Positions 55,271 to 63,616 of a stretch of 64,000 nt of DNA are shown here, piece after piece; position 1 is the first letter of the stretch, and each line of letters opens with the position of its first letter. The DNA comes from Methanoculleus bourgensis MS2 (GTDB lineage Archaea > Halobacteriota > Methanomicrobia > Methanomicrobiales > Methanoculleaceae), in contig NC_018227.2 in assembly GCF_000304355.2 (NCBI RefSeq), positions 1,612,001 to 1,676,000 of the forward strand, in the 5' to 3' direction. Below the pieces are notes generated by a model. It had not been told where the DNA came from. It ran no database searches and saw only the letters and a list, made by a program, of their open reading frames with translations. Position numbers and translations under genes: made by a program.

Positions 55271-56161
55271 TTATTCTCGGGCCAGATCGACCGCCACGGC
55301 GTTAAACTCGTCCTCGATCTCTTCGCAGTAGGCCCGCACCCCGGCACTCTGCCCCTCCCCGGCATACGCCGCAGAGGAGATGTAGCAGACGGCGTCGCAG
55401 CAGGTGGCCGTCAGACGTGGTGCGCGCCCCGGGTCGATTCTGAGGGCAGACCTGAACGCATCGTCCCATGCGAGGTATGCATCATAGAACATCTCGAGGG
55501 CGGGAAGAGGGTATCTTCGGATCAGGTCATCGAGCACCTGTTCGACCGCTGCCACCCGTGCGGCATTCAGGGGGTGAATGGCGTCGGCATTCTCCTGCGC
55601 GATCCCCATCATCGTCCTGCAGAATGTCCGCTGGAACCCATCTACATGGAGGCCGTTTCTCTCCAGCAGCGCGATCTCGTTGTCGGTGAGGTTGAAGTAG
55701 TCGAGCGGGATCGTATCACCATCTGAGAACTCTTTCCAGAGTCGCAGTTCATGGGTAAGGTTGCTGACAGTCCGCGCCTGGCGTCCTTTCAAGGATGCCA
55801 GCACCATTGCCATCAGCCCCTGCTCGTAGGGCGAGAACAACGAGAGATCGCAGGGGACCTTTGCCCGGAAGGAGTGCGGCGTATAGGTCTTTGAGCGTGA
55901 GGTGTAATTTTTTCTCTCCTGTCTCACGCTAAAGTATCGGTTTGTCTCACTCGCGAGGGTCAGCGCCTCCCCGTCCACCGGCCCGTTCGGCATCCTGATG
56001 TAGGTGCTGTCGAAGAGCAGGCCGCCCCGTTGGTTATGGTGGATGAGGTCGATGAAGAAGATATACTTCATCAGGATAGTCTTGACGATAGCGGGGTCCT
56101 GCTCTATTGCGTAGAGCATCGCATGGATTTTCTTGAGTTTTTTCACACCATCACCCCACAT
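55271..56161 (-). CDS. Panacea (SocA/DUF4065)-like protein, probable antitoxin
   Basis: 296 residues from ATG 56161; other in-frame starts lie upstream. KIHAMLYAIEQDPAIVKTIL, then YIFFIDLIHHNQRGG, LLFDSTYIRMPNGPVDGEAL resembles the Panacea domain (a helical start, aromatic FIDL, then Y.R.P.GPV). The C-terminal 150 residues form helices of unknown type. Panacea proteins neutralise unrelated toxins in known systems; here the partner would be the PIN protein. No close ribosome-binding site is seen. Confidence 0.65.
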   Translation of the reverse strand: MWGDGVKKLKKIHAMLYAIEQDPAIVKTILMKYIFFIDLIHHNQRGGLLFDSTYIRMPNGPVDGEALTLASETNRYFSVRQERKNYTSRSKTYTPHSFRAKVPCDLSLFSPYEQGLMAMVLASLKGRQARTVSNLTHELRLWKEFSDGDTIPLDYFNLTDNEIALLERNGLHVDGFQRTFCRTMMGIAQENADAIHPLNAARVAAVEQVLDDLIRRYPLPALEMFYDAYLAWDDAFRSALRIDPGRAPRLTATCCDAVCYISSAAYAGEGQSAGVRAYCEEIEDEFNAVAVDLARE

Positions 56162-56560
56162 CGCCGGAGATGGAAGCTCCGCTCCCGGTCGCCGCGTATC
56201 TATCTGCACTCTATGCTGCACACAAACGATAACCCTTTCGGAATAATCTGCCCGGTTTTTCTTCATCTCCTGGTGTGCGCAGGGTTCACCATCCCTGTAT
56301 CCGAGGGCTGCCTTTCTCCCGAAGGCGGTCGCCACGGGAATTCTCCTCCTTGTCCTCCTCCATGGCGATGCCCACCCATGATCCAGAGCACCCAGGCGAG
56401 CCGGGGGAGAAAATCAGGTCGCAGCCGACATCCCAATGTTTACCAGTTGAACCGGTGGCGGATACAGCAGCCACATGGGCGTTCCGGGATGCCATCAATG
56501 ATTATTGCCTCCCAAGGTGGGGTTTTCAAAGAAAGCAGAAGAGCAGAACTTGTTTCAAAA
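56162..56560. other. Gap between the Panacea-like gene and tRNA-Ser
   Basis: About 400 bases. A plus-strand frame from about 56361 (MAMPTHDPEHPGEPGEKIRS ... WAFRDAINDYCLPRWGFQRK) looks protein-like but has no visible start signal and runs into the antisense of the tRNA. It may be a gene remnant left by an insertion at the tRNA 3' end. The promoter of the toxin-antitoxin pair should be on the left side. Confidence 0.4.
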
Positions 56561-56647
56561 CGCTGAGGGGGAGATTTGAACTCCCGAGGGGCTCAACGCC
56601 CCACGGGCTTTCCAGGCCCGCGCCCTACCGGTCTAGACTACCTCAGC
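56561..56647 (-). tRNA. tRNA-Ser (GGA)
   Basis: An 87-nt class II tRNA on the minus strand: acceptor GCTGAGG/CCTCAGC, anticodon arm CGGGC-CTGGAAA-GCCCG with anticodon GGA (plus-strand 56611-56613), long variable arm GGGGCGTTGAGCCCC and T arm GGGAG-TTCAAAT-CTCCC. Discriminator G. CCA is not encoded. Confidence 0.97.
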
Positions 56648-56694
56648 ACAGAATGTGCATTATTAGTTGGCGGCTGAGTCTATTAATAATATCT

Positions 56695-57615
56695 CTACCT
56701 CCGCGGCTCTCCGGCGTGCGTCTTCCAGCCCCGGGGGTAGGTGCCGGGCTGCATCAGGACGGTGGTGGGGGCAACGACCAGCCCGGGTTCCCCGGGTTTC
56801 AGTGCCGACGAACTGACGAGGGCCTTCCCGAGCCCCACGAGTTCGCCGCGCCCGGTCATGATCGCGACGACCTCGCCCTTTCCAAACCCGCCTTCCCTGC
56901 CGGTGACCCCCACCCCGGCGAGCACAGCGCCGTGGCAGACCGCATCGACCGCGGTGTCGCGGATGACGACCTTCGGGAGGTCGGCGACGGCGGCTCCGGG
57001 GGAGAGGATCATCTGCTGAAGTGGGACGAGATTTCCCTCCCGTGCCGCTGCAGCGGCATCGGCGAGTTCGTGGAGCGAGACCGCCGCGGTCTCGTCAAAC
57101 GGCCCTGAGCGTATCCTCCGCAGTTCCTGCATGTGCGCGCAGACCCCGAGGGTGTAGCCCATGTGGACGCAGAGTGTCCTGATGTAGGTCCCGGCATCGC
57201 ACCTGACCCTGAAGAGGACGAGTCTGCCTTCCATGTCCAGGACCTCGATCTCCTGGATCTTCCTGATCCGGAGGTTCCGCTTCACCGCGCTCTTCCGGGG
57301 CGGCCGCTGGTAGACCCGGCCGACAAACTCCTCAGCCACCCGGTCCACGGCCTCCCTCGATACATCGCCGTGGAGCCTCATTAGGCAGACATACTCCTTG
57401 TTGTGCGAGAGGAGCACGGGGGCGAGCCGAACAGCGCCGCCGAACATGACGACGAGCACCCCCGAGACCTGGGGGTCGAGGGTTCCAGCGTGGCCCACCC
57501 GCCGCCCCAGGATATCCCCAACCCACGCGGTCACCTGGTGGCTGCTCGGGCCCCGGGGTTTGTCGATGACGACGATCCCCGATCCGGGGACGGGGATCTC
57601 TTCCTGACCGGTCAT
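56695..57615 (-). CDS. tRNA/rRNA pseudouridine synthase Cbf5
   Basis: 306 residues. Catalytic Asp in GHAGTLDPQVSGVL; KEYVCLMRLHG and CDAGTYIRTLCVHMG are typical of TruB/Cbf5. The C-terminal PUA domain (PKVVIRDTAVDAVCHGAVLA onward, with GKGEVVAIMTGRGELVGLG) marks the archaeal/eukaryal Cbf5 type, which works with box H/ACA RNAs. Its start overlaps the end of hemD by 4 bases. Confidence 0.93.
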   Translation of the reverse strand: MTGQEEIPVPGSGIVVIDKPRGPSSHQVTAWVGDILGRRVGHAGTLDPQVSGVLVVMFGGAVRLAPVLLSHNKEYVCLMRLHGDVSREAVDRVAEEFVGRVYQRPPRKSAVKRNLRIRKIQEIEVLDMEGRLVLFRVRCDAGTYIRTLCVHMGYTLGVCAHMQELRRIRSGPFDETAAVSLHELADAAAAAREGNLVPLQQMILSPGAAVADLPKVVIRDTAVDAVCHGAVLAGVGVTGREGGFGKGEVVAIMTGRGELVGLGKALVSSSALKPGEPGLVVAPTTVLMQPGTYPRGWKTHAGEPRR

Positions 57616-58292
57616 GCTCCTTCCCGGTAGCGGTTCAGCGCATCAAGGGTTCCTGCAAGCGAGCCGTCCCCGACGACCGCCGGGGGGTGTCCGCCGGCCT
57701 GCATCGCGTCGGCGGTGACATCCCCGATCGCGACAAGGAGGAGGTCGTCGCGGGGCTGCCACCTGGCCTTCCGGTAGGACATGGCGCTTGTGAAGAGGAC
57801 GGCGTCGGCGTCGTCGAGGGCGAGTTCCTCATCCGTCGGGACGAGGGCGTAGATCCTCTCCTCGTGGAACTTGCCCCCCGCTGCGGTGATCCCGTCGAGG
57901 AGCCCCGGGTTCGGGACATCGGCCCGCGGGATCCCGACCGTCCGCCCCCGGAGCCAGTCCCCGAGGTAGGGGACAAAGTCCCGGGAGTAGAACGCGGGGA
58001 GGACCTCGGCCTCGATCCCCGACTCCCGGAGGATCTCGGCGGTCTTCGGCCCGATGGCGATCACCCGGGGCCACCGGGTGAGTCTCGGTGCGATGATCCC
58101 GGCAGGGAGGGCGCTTGTGAAGAAGAGGCAGTCGAACTCGTTGCGATGGACGGCGTCGACGAACAGAGCGACCCTCTCCATCCGGATATCAGCCCGGAGC
58201 GGCGAGACCGTGTAGCAGTCATGGCCGTAGGAGGCGCAGAGGGCACGGTCTCCCGCGGCCTTGTTCTCGAGGCGGGTGATGGCGATCTTCAT
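57612..58292 (-). CDS. hemD: Uroporphyrinogen-III synthase
   Basis: 226 residues. IAITRLENKAAGDRALCASY at the start, CLFFTSALPAGIIAP, VIAIGPKTAEILRESGIEAE, and VLFTSAMSYRKA with LLLVAIGDVTADAMQAGG show the two-domain HemD fold. It makes the macrocycle common to F430, cobalamin and sirohaem, so it feeds the cbi operon at the left end of the window. ATG 58292 is used; GTG 58307 is possible. Confidence 0.85.
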   Translation of the reverse strand: MKIAITRLENKAAGDRALCASYGHDCYTVSPLRADIRMERVALFVDAVHRNEFDCLFFTSALPAGIIAPRLTRWPRVIAIGPKTAEILRESGIEAEVLPAFYSRDFVPYLGDWLRGRTVGIPRADVPNPGLLDGITAAGGKFHEERIYALVPTDEELALDDADAVLFTSAMSYRKARWQPRDDLLLVAIGDVTADAMQAGGHPPAVVGDGSLAGTLDALNRYREGA

Positions 58293-58382
58293 CGGTATAA
58301 CGTTCACCCCGCGGGATATGACTGTATCCCCCGGTGCGATTCGGTTGATTTATCCCCGCAGGCTCAAGACCAATGATCAAGC

Positions 58383-59594
58383 GTGCTCTTCAGTATCTGC
58401 TGCGGCGCCGTCATCGGTATCGGATGCGGCGTCATAAGCGGTCTTGTTCCCGGCATCCACGCCAACACCATGGCAGGCGTCCTCCTCTCGCTCCAGGCGC
58501 TCCTGCTTGCCTGGTTCGACCCGGTGGTGATCGCGTCGGCCATGTTCGCCGCGCTTGTTACGCACACGTTCATCGATTGCGTCCCCGGGACCTTCCTCGG
58601 TATCCCTGACGCCGACACCTCGCTTGCGGTCCTCCCGGCCCACTCCCTCTGCCTCGAAGGCCGGGGGGAGGAGGCTGTCCGGATATCGGCGCTCGGGAGC
58701 GCTGCCGGTGTCGCTCTCTCCCTGCCGCTCGCGCTCGCCTTTGTCCTCGTGCTCCCTGCGCTCCAGCCCGGGATCGACTGGGGTATCGGGCTCATCATCC
58801 TCGCGGTGGCCGGCTACCTCATCGTCGTCTCCGAGTCGCCTGAGTGGGCGCTCGCGGTCTTTGGGGTCTCGGGGGCGCTCGGGCTCTTCTCCCTCCGCTA
58901 CTCGTTCCTCGCCTGGCAGGTGGGGGGCGAGTCAGGGGTGCTGATGCCGCTCCTCTCCGGGCTCTTCGGGATCGCGGTTCTCCTCCGGGCGTCGCACGGG
59001 GTTATGCCCGCCCAGCACTTCGCGGGGATCGACCTCCTGCCCGGTGCGGTCAGGCGGGGATCCGTCCTCGGCTCCATCGCGGGGGCTCTCGTCGGCTGGC
59101 TCCCGGGCCTCTCAAACGCCACGGCAAACGCCCTCCTGACATCGGTCATCGGCTACGACACAAACCCCCGGGAGTACATCCTCGCGACCAGCGCCGCAAA
59201 CACCGTCAACGCCTTCCTCGGGCTTGCGGCGCTCTACGCCATATCCAGGACCAGGAACGGGGTGATGGTGGCGCTCGCGGCGGCCGAGGAGGTCCCGCCC
59301 GCAACCGCCATCCTGCTTGCCGGGGCGCTGGCCGCGGTCGGGGCCTACCTCCTGACCATCCTCCTCTCGTCGATGGCAGGGTGGTTCGGCGGCGTGAATG
59401 TCACGGCGCTCAACCGGGGGGTCATTGTCTTCGTGGTCCTGCTCTCCCTCTTCCTCTGCGGGCCGTTCGGGGGACTGGTCCTCCTCCTCGCGACAGCGGT
59501 CGGCTACGTCCCGTCGCTGGTCAACATCCGCCGGGTCTACTGCATGGGCGCGATCATGGTCCCGGTGATGTTCTACTCATTCGGGTTTGCCTGA
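58383..59594 (+). CDS. TctA/DUF112-like membrane permease
   Basis: 403 residues starting at GTG 58383, with about ten to twelve membrane helices. GVISGLVPGIHANTMAGVLL and the mirrored GALVGWLPGLSNATANALL are the paired GxxPG loops of the tripartite tricarboxylate transporter large subunit family; FIDCVPGTFLGIPDADTSLA is also characteristic. The small subunit and binding protein genes are absent, as in archaeal members. Substrate unknown. Confidence 0.8.
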   Translation: MLFSICCGAVIGIGCGVISGLVPGIHANTMAGVLLSLQALLLAWFDPVVIASAMFAALVTHTFIDCVPGTFLGIPDADTSLAVLPAHSLCLEGRGEEAVRISALGSAAGVALSLPLALAFVLVLPALQPGIDWGIGLIILAVAGYLIVVSESPEWALAVFGVSGALGLFSLRYSFLAWQVGGESGVLMPLLSGLFGIAVLLRASHGVMPAQHFAGIDLLPGAVRRGSVLGSIAGALVGWLPGLSNATANALLTSVIGYDTNPREYILATSAANTVNAFLGLAALYAISRTRNGVMVALAAAEEVPPATAILLAGALAAVGAYLLTILLSSMAGWFGGVNVTALNRGVIVFVVLLSLFLCGPFGGLVLLLATAVGYVPSLVNIRRVYCMGAIMVPVMFYSFGFA

Positions 59595-59607
59595 TCCCGG
59601 GGTTTAT

Positions 59608-59670
59608 CTCACGCGGAAGCACGCGAAGAACAGGAGAGGAGGTAATCATATCCCGTGGCGTCGCGTGTGA
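59608..59670. repeat. Palindromic GCGAAG element 6, degenerate
   Basis: CTCACGCGGAAGCACGCGAAGAA on the left and GTGGCGTCGCGTGTGA on the right keep the ends of the element, but the inner arms no longer pair well. It sits between the TctA-like gene and nop5. Confidence 0.55.
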
Positions 59671-59779
59671 CCGCATCAATCGTCTCCACCCCATTCCCCC
59701 ACGCGCCGCACAAGGATGCACCCGCGAGAGAAGATGGCTTAATGCATTCTTATATCAGCCGGGCTCCAATACCGTACCC

Positions 59780-60640
59780 ATGCTACAACGCTACTGGTTC
59801 GGAGATGTCGATGAGCAGGGGTGCCGGGGTGTCGGCACCGACCCGGCAGCGCTCGCGAAACGGGCGGCCACGCTCCGCACCGGTATGGAGTCATATCGCC
59901 CCATTGACTGGGAGATTGCCCGGGACTGTGGGGTTGTCCGGGACCGGGCGGAGTATATCGACCTGCTCCGGGCGGTCTGCACCACGCTTGCCCGGGAAAA
60001 GATCGCGGTCTCCTACCAGGCCCGGGATGTCGAGCTCCTCCAGATGGTCAGGATGCTTGATGAGCTCGACAACGTCATCAACCTCCTCCAGGAGCGTGCC
60101 GCGGAGTGGTACCAGGTCATGACGCCGTCGTTCTCCCGGAAGTACCGCTACCTCCCGGCGCGGAAGATGCTTGGTATCATCAGGAAGGGGGCCCGGGGCG
60201 GTCTTTCTGACGTGGCCGGCGAGATCGACCGGCTCGCCGGGGTGAGGAGCCGCCTGATGCGGGAGGTCTCGGCCCGGGCCGATGAGGTGATGCCGAACGT
60301 GAGTGCTCTCATCGGTGGGCTGGTCGCGGCCCGGCTCCTCTCCCGGGCGGGGGGGCTTTCAGAACTTGCCCGGATGCCGGGAAGCACCATCCAGGTCCTC
60401 GGGTCTGAGCAGGCGCTTTTTTCGCACCTGCGGGCCGGGACGCCGCCGCCGAAGCATGGGATCATCTTCCAGCACCGGCGGGTTCATAACGCACCAAAAG
60501 AGGTCAGGGGCCGGGTAGCAAGGGTGCTTGCGGCGAAACTTGCGATCGCGGCCCGGCTCGACTACTACCGCGGGGTTCTGGTGCCGGAGTTCATCGAGGA
60601 GGCCCAGGCCCGGATCGACGCGGCCGGGGTGGTGGCATGA
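59780..60640 (+). CDS. Nop5 (NOP56/58) box C/D RNP core protein
   Basis: 286 residues, shorter at the N-terminus than many Nop5. The coiled-coil part is followed by the Nop domain: VSALIGGLVAARLLSRAGGL, SELARMPGSTIQVLGSEQAL and PKHGIIFQHRRV. With fibrillarin and L7Ae it directs 2'-O-methylation of rRNA. ATG 59780 is used. The stop overlaps fibrillarin by 4 bases, the usual archaeal arrangement. Confidence 0.93.
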   Translation: MLQRYWFGDVDEQGCRGVGTDPAALAKRAATLRTGMESYRPIDWEIARDCGVVRDRAEYIDLLRAVCTTLAREKIAVSYQARDVELLQMVRMLDELDNVINLLQERAAEWYQVMTPSFSRKYRYLPARKMLGIIRKGARGGLSDVAGEIDRLAGVRSRLMREVSARADEVMPNVSALIGGLVAARLLSRAGGLSELARMPGSTIQVLGSEQALFSHLRAGTPPPKHGIIFQHRRVHNAPKEVRGRVARVLAAKLAIAARLDYYRGVLVPEFIEEAQARIDAAGVVA

Positions 60641-61239
60641 TCCGGCTCGGGAACGTCCTGGTCTCCCCCGGTGAGGGCGGGGTCTACGGGGAGCGGATGC
60701 TTGAGGGCTACCGGGTCTGGGACCCCTACCGGAGCAAGTTCGCCGCGTACTACCTGCTCGGCGGCGGGCTGGACCTCACCCCCGGGATGCGGGTGCTCTA
60801 CCTTGGTGCGGCGAACGGAACGACGGTCTCACATGTCGCCGATTATGTCGAGACCGTCTACGCGGTTGAGTTTGCGCCCCGGCCGATGCAGGACCTCCTC
60901 GAGGTGGCCCGCCGGAGGAAGAATATTGTCCCGATCATGGCTGACGCGAACCGGCCCGATGCGTATGCGCCGTTCATGGAGGCGGTCGACCTGGTCTACC
61001 AGGACGTGGCACAGCCAAACCAGGTCGAGATCGCGGAGAAGAACCTCGTCTTCCTCAAGCCGGGGGGGCATCTGGTCCTGATGCTCAAGACGCGGAGCGT
61101 AGATGTCAGACGCGACCCGGCCGATGTGGTGGCTGAGGCCCGGGCCGGGCTTGAGCAGCACCTCGATGTGGTGGAGGTCAGGTGGCTTGAGCCCTACCAT
61201 CACGACCACGCCGCGATCGTCTGCTCCCGCCGGGGATAA
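60637..61239 (+). CDS. flpA: Fibrillarin, rRNA 2'-O-methyltransferase
   Basis: 200 residues. RVWDPYRSKFAAYYLLGGG then VLYLGAANGTTVSHVADYVE forms the SAM site; MADANRPDAYAPFMEAVDLV and DVAQPNQVEIAEKNLVFLKP match archaeal fibrillarin. It uses box C/D guide RNAs to methylate ribose in rRNA and tRNA, and is partnered by Nop5 encoded immediately upstream. Confidence 0.95.
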   Translation: MIRLGNVLVSPGEGGVYGERMLEGYRVWDPYRSKFAAYYLLGGGLDLTPGMRVLYLGAANGTTVSHVADYVETVYAVEFAPRPMQDLLEVARRRKNIVPIMADANRPDAYAPFMEAVDLVYQDVAQPNQVEIAEKNLVFLKPGGHLVLMLKTRSVDVRRDPADVVAEARAGLEQHLDVVEVRWLEPYHHDHAAIVCSRRG

Positions 61240-61249
61240 TATATATTAG

Positions 61250-62002
61250 ATGCGGGGCGAACTCTTCCGTATGGACCGGGTAGTCTTCAACCCCTTCTCC
61301 CCCTTGATGCTCCTCTTCCTCTTCGGGCTGCTCATACTCTTTGGGCTTGCTATCATCCTCTTTCCGATCCTCTTCCTGACTGCGATCGGGGCGACGTTCA
61401 CGAAACTCGGGTTCTCCTGGCGGGAGGCGCTCCTGATCCTCGTCCTGACGCTTGCCGGGAGTTTCATCAATATCCCGGTCAGGACGCTCGAGAGCCGGGC
61501 TGCACCGGCGTATGACCGCTACGTCGCGATGTACGGGCGGCTCTACCGGATCCCGCAGCCGGTGCGCCGGACGGTCCTTGCGGTCAACGTCGGCGGGGCT
61601 CTCATTCCGCTTGCGATATCGCTCTACCTGCTCTATGACTCGGTCGTGCTCACCGGAGGCTACCTGCTGCTCGAACTTGCGCTTGCCGGGGTGGCGGTCG
61701 TGACGGTCGTGACGAAGTTAGTCGCCCAGCCGGTGCCCGGCCTCGGGATCGCGACGCCGTTCTTCATACCGCCGCTTGCGGCGCTCTTTGCGGCGCTGAT
61801 TCTCTCGCTCTTTGCGGGCGGGGTTCCTGAGGCGGCGGTGATCATCGCCTACGTGAGCGGGACGCTCGGGACCCTGATCGGGGCCGACCTCCTCAACCTC
61901 AACCATATCGCGGAACTGGGAGCGCCGATGGCGAGTATCGGCGGGGCGGGGACGTTTGATGGGATATTTCTCTCCGGGGTCATCGCGGCGCTTCTGGCGT
62001 AG
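61250..62002 (+). CDS. DUF1614 family membrane protein, copy 2
   Basis: 250 residues with seven or so membrane helices. It repeats the family blocks of copy 1 at 45381-46085: LAVNVGGALIPLAI, AQPVPGLGIATPFFIPPLAA, GTLIGADLLNL and SIGGAGTFDGIFLSGV. It has an additional N-terminal helix pair. It follows fibrillarin by 10 bases and may share its transcript. Function unknown. Confidence 0.75.
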   Translation: MRGELFRMDRVVFNPFSPLMLLFLFGLLILFGLAIILFPILFLTAIGATFTKLGFSWREALLILVLTLAGSFINIPVRTLESRAAPAYDRYVAMYGRLYRIPQPVRRTVLAVNVGGALIPLAISLYLLYDSVVLTGGYLLLELALAGVAVVTVVTKLVAQPVPGLGIATPFFIPPLAALFAALILSLFAGGVPEAAVIIAYVSGTLGTLIGADLLNLNHIAELGAPMASIGGAGTFDGIFLSGVIAALLA

Positions 62003-62082
62003 AGGGCGGGGCTAAAAAAGGGTAGTTATTCCCTGTAGATCCTTGAGGAGATAGAGGTTTTCTGGTCCTCTCTTTTGCAGGG

Positions 62083-62355
62083 TCAGTACTTCCGGTAGAT
62101 TTTGCTTCGATTTCCGACCTCTATTACGGTGATAACCATCGTATTACCCTCGATTACGAGAATTACCCGATACTGTCCCACACGAAGAGAGTACACCGGA
62201 GTGCTCTGGTGTCCTTTCAGTTTCTTAACGTGAGATTGAGGATGCGGCTCGTCTGCCAGAGCATAGAGCTCATCTTTAATCCGTTGGGCGTCAGGATCCG
62301 GGATCTTGTTGAAATCTCGCTCGGCACCCGGTAGAATGATCAGTCGCCAGATCAT
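62083..62355 (-). CDS. RelE/ParE superfamily toxin
   Basis: 90 residues. IWRLIILPGAERDFNKIPDP, then QRIKDELYALADEPH, and the C-terminal YSLRVGQYRVILVIEGNTMV with KIYRKY are the RelE pattern (R-x-G-x-YR). It probably cleaves mRNA on the ribosome. The start overlaps the antitoxin stop by 4 bases. Confidence 0.88.
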   Translation of the reverse strand: MIWRLIILPGAERDFNKIPDPDAQRIKDELYALADEPHPQSHVKKLKGHQSTPVYSLRVGQYRVILVIEGNTMVITVIEVGNRSKIYRKY

Positions 62356-62582
62356 TCAAGGCCCCGTTCCCGAACAACCTCCTCGAAGGGGCGACCCCGA
62401 CCAGCTCGTATGTCTGCAATCCCCTCCTCGATCTTTTTCAAGGTCTCTTCGCTTAATGGTTCTGGGTCATATGCCATGTCCAGAAGGCGGTTCAGTGCCT
62501 CGTCATAACTCTCCCGGGGGTGGATTTTCATGTCATCCAGGCGGGACTTTGTCTCTGGCCGAAGTTGGATTGTCGTAACCAT
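62352..62582 (-). CDS. Antitoxin of the RelE-type pair
   Basis: 76 residues. A ribbon-like N-terminus TTIQLRPETKSRLDDMK followed by ESYDEALNRLLDMAYDPEPL suggests a ribbon-helix-helix DNA-binding part; the acidic helical tail EETLKKIEEGIADIRAGRG would bind the toxin. The ATG at 62582 lies inside a palindrome and has TATA-like sequence only about 25-30 bases upstream, so the mRNA is likely leaderless. Confidence 0.82.
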   Translation of the reverse strand: MVTTIQLRPETKSRLDDMKIHPRESYDEALNRLLDMAYDPEPLSEETLKKIEEGIADIRAGRGRPFEEVVRERGLE

Positions 62583-62603
62583 AGTTACCCATAGGTGACT
62601 ATG
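62580..62603 (-). promoter_or_regulatory. Palindromic operator over the antitoxin start codon
   Basis: CATAGTTACC-CATA-GGTGACTATG is an inverted repeat with one mismatched pair, whose left end is the antitoxin start codon (minus strand). A further GTAAC word overlaps it at 62575-62579. The TATA-like CCTTATACT (minus strand) lies at 62606-62614. Binding here would block transcription initiation, the usual autoregulation of such pairs. Confidence 0.6.
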
Positions 62604-62791
62604 GAGTATAAGGATTTCCGTGGATGAAATGTACCTTCTCGAATCCCTGAACGGTCCTCATTCGCTCAAGTGCATGCCGGACAAAATGATTCACCTACTC
62701 ATCACCCCGGGGCGTGCCCGGTTTTAGATGGGATCGCTCCCGCATCAACATATTCCCGCGGCGGGGGCGGGACCGGGCTTCCCGGAGAATC

Positions 62792-63616
62792 CTATCTCCG
62801 GTAGATCGCATCAAAGACCGCGACCTGCGAAGCGTAGAACCCGGCGGGTTTGCGGTACTCGAGGCTCACCGGGACTTCGGGGCGAGCCCGGATGCACCGC
62901 ACGACCTCGTGGAACGGGAGCCCGCCGCCGGGGTGGTCGAGCGGGAGGTGGCGGTCGGCAATGGAGCCATCTTCAGTGTTTGAGAGGTGGAAGTGGCGGA
63001 TGTTGAGCGCCCGGAAGGGTTCGAGGGCCTCGGGGTAGGGGATTTTGAGGTAGTTTGCAGCACAGTAGAGGTGCGCAAAGTCGAGGCAGAACCGCGTTAT
63101 CTTCCCGCCGGCGAGGGTTGTGAGTTCCTCGGCCGTGGTCCCAAGCATTGGGCGGCCCCGGAAGACCGCCGGGAGGTTTTCGAGGGTGAAGCGGGGGTCG
63201 AAGTGGCGGTCGAGGAACCGGGAGAACTCATCCAGAGCAGCGGAGCGTCCTCCCGGTTCGTACCACCCCGCGTGGATGATGATCGTCTCTGCACCGAGGG
63301 CGTCTGCGGCCTCGAGGGTCTGGTTCATGGCCTGCTCGATATGCTTCTTGATCTCGGTGAGCGGCCGGTCGTTATAGGCCGCCGGGGCGCAGGGGTTCAC
63401 CCCGTGGCCGTGGTGGGGTGCGTGGACGGTCGCCGGGATGCCGGACGCAGCGATTGCCGCGAGGTCCCGGCTGAAGGTCTTTCCCGGGATGACCCTGACC
63501 TGGATGTGGTCGATACACCCGCGGGCATAGAGGGCTGCAAACCCCCTGAGGAGTGCGGTGTCTGTCGTCCTCAGGGTGGCCCCGATGCGATACGGCCGGG
63601 GTTTACTCTCCGGCAT
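62792..63616 (-). CDS. TIM-barrel sugar phosphate isomerase/epimerase-like protein, copy 1
   Basis: 274 residues of the AP endonuclease 2/xylose isomerase-like barrel. Possible metal ligands: HAGWYEPGG (His), RFTLENLPAVF (Glu), FCLDFAHLYCAA (Asp, His), RHFHLSNTED (His) and VSLEYRKP (Glu). ATG 63616 overlaps the end of the upstream paralogue by 14 bases. Such proteins act as isomerases or as endonuclease IV relatives; here sugar chemistry is more likely than DNA repair because the DNA-binding loops are not evident. Confidence 0.78.
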   Translation of the reverse strand: MPESKPRPYRIGATLRTTDTALLRGFAALYARGCIDHIQVRVIPGKTFSRDLAAIAASGIPATVHAPHHGHGVNPCAPAAYNDRPLTEIKKHIEQAMNQTLEAADALGAETIIIHAGWYEPGGRSAALDEFSRFLDRHFDPRFTLENLPAVFRGRPMLGTTAEELTTLAGGKITRFCLDFAHLYCAANYLKIPYPEALEPFRALNIRHFHLSNTEDGSIADRHLPLDHPGGGLPFHEVVRCIRARPEVPVSLEYRKPAGFYASQVAVFDAIYRR

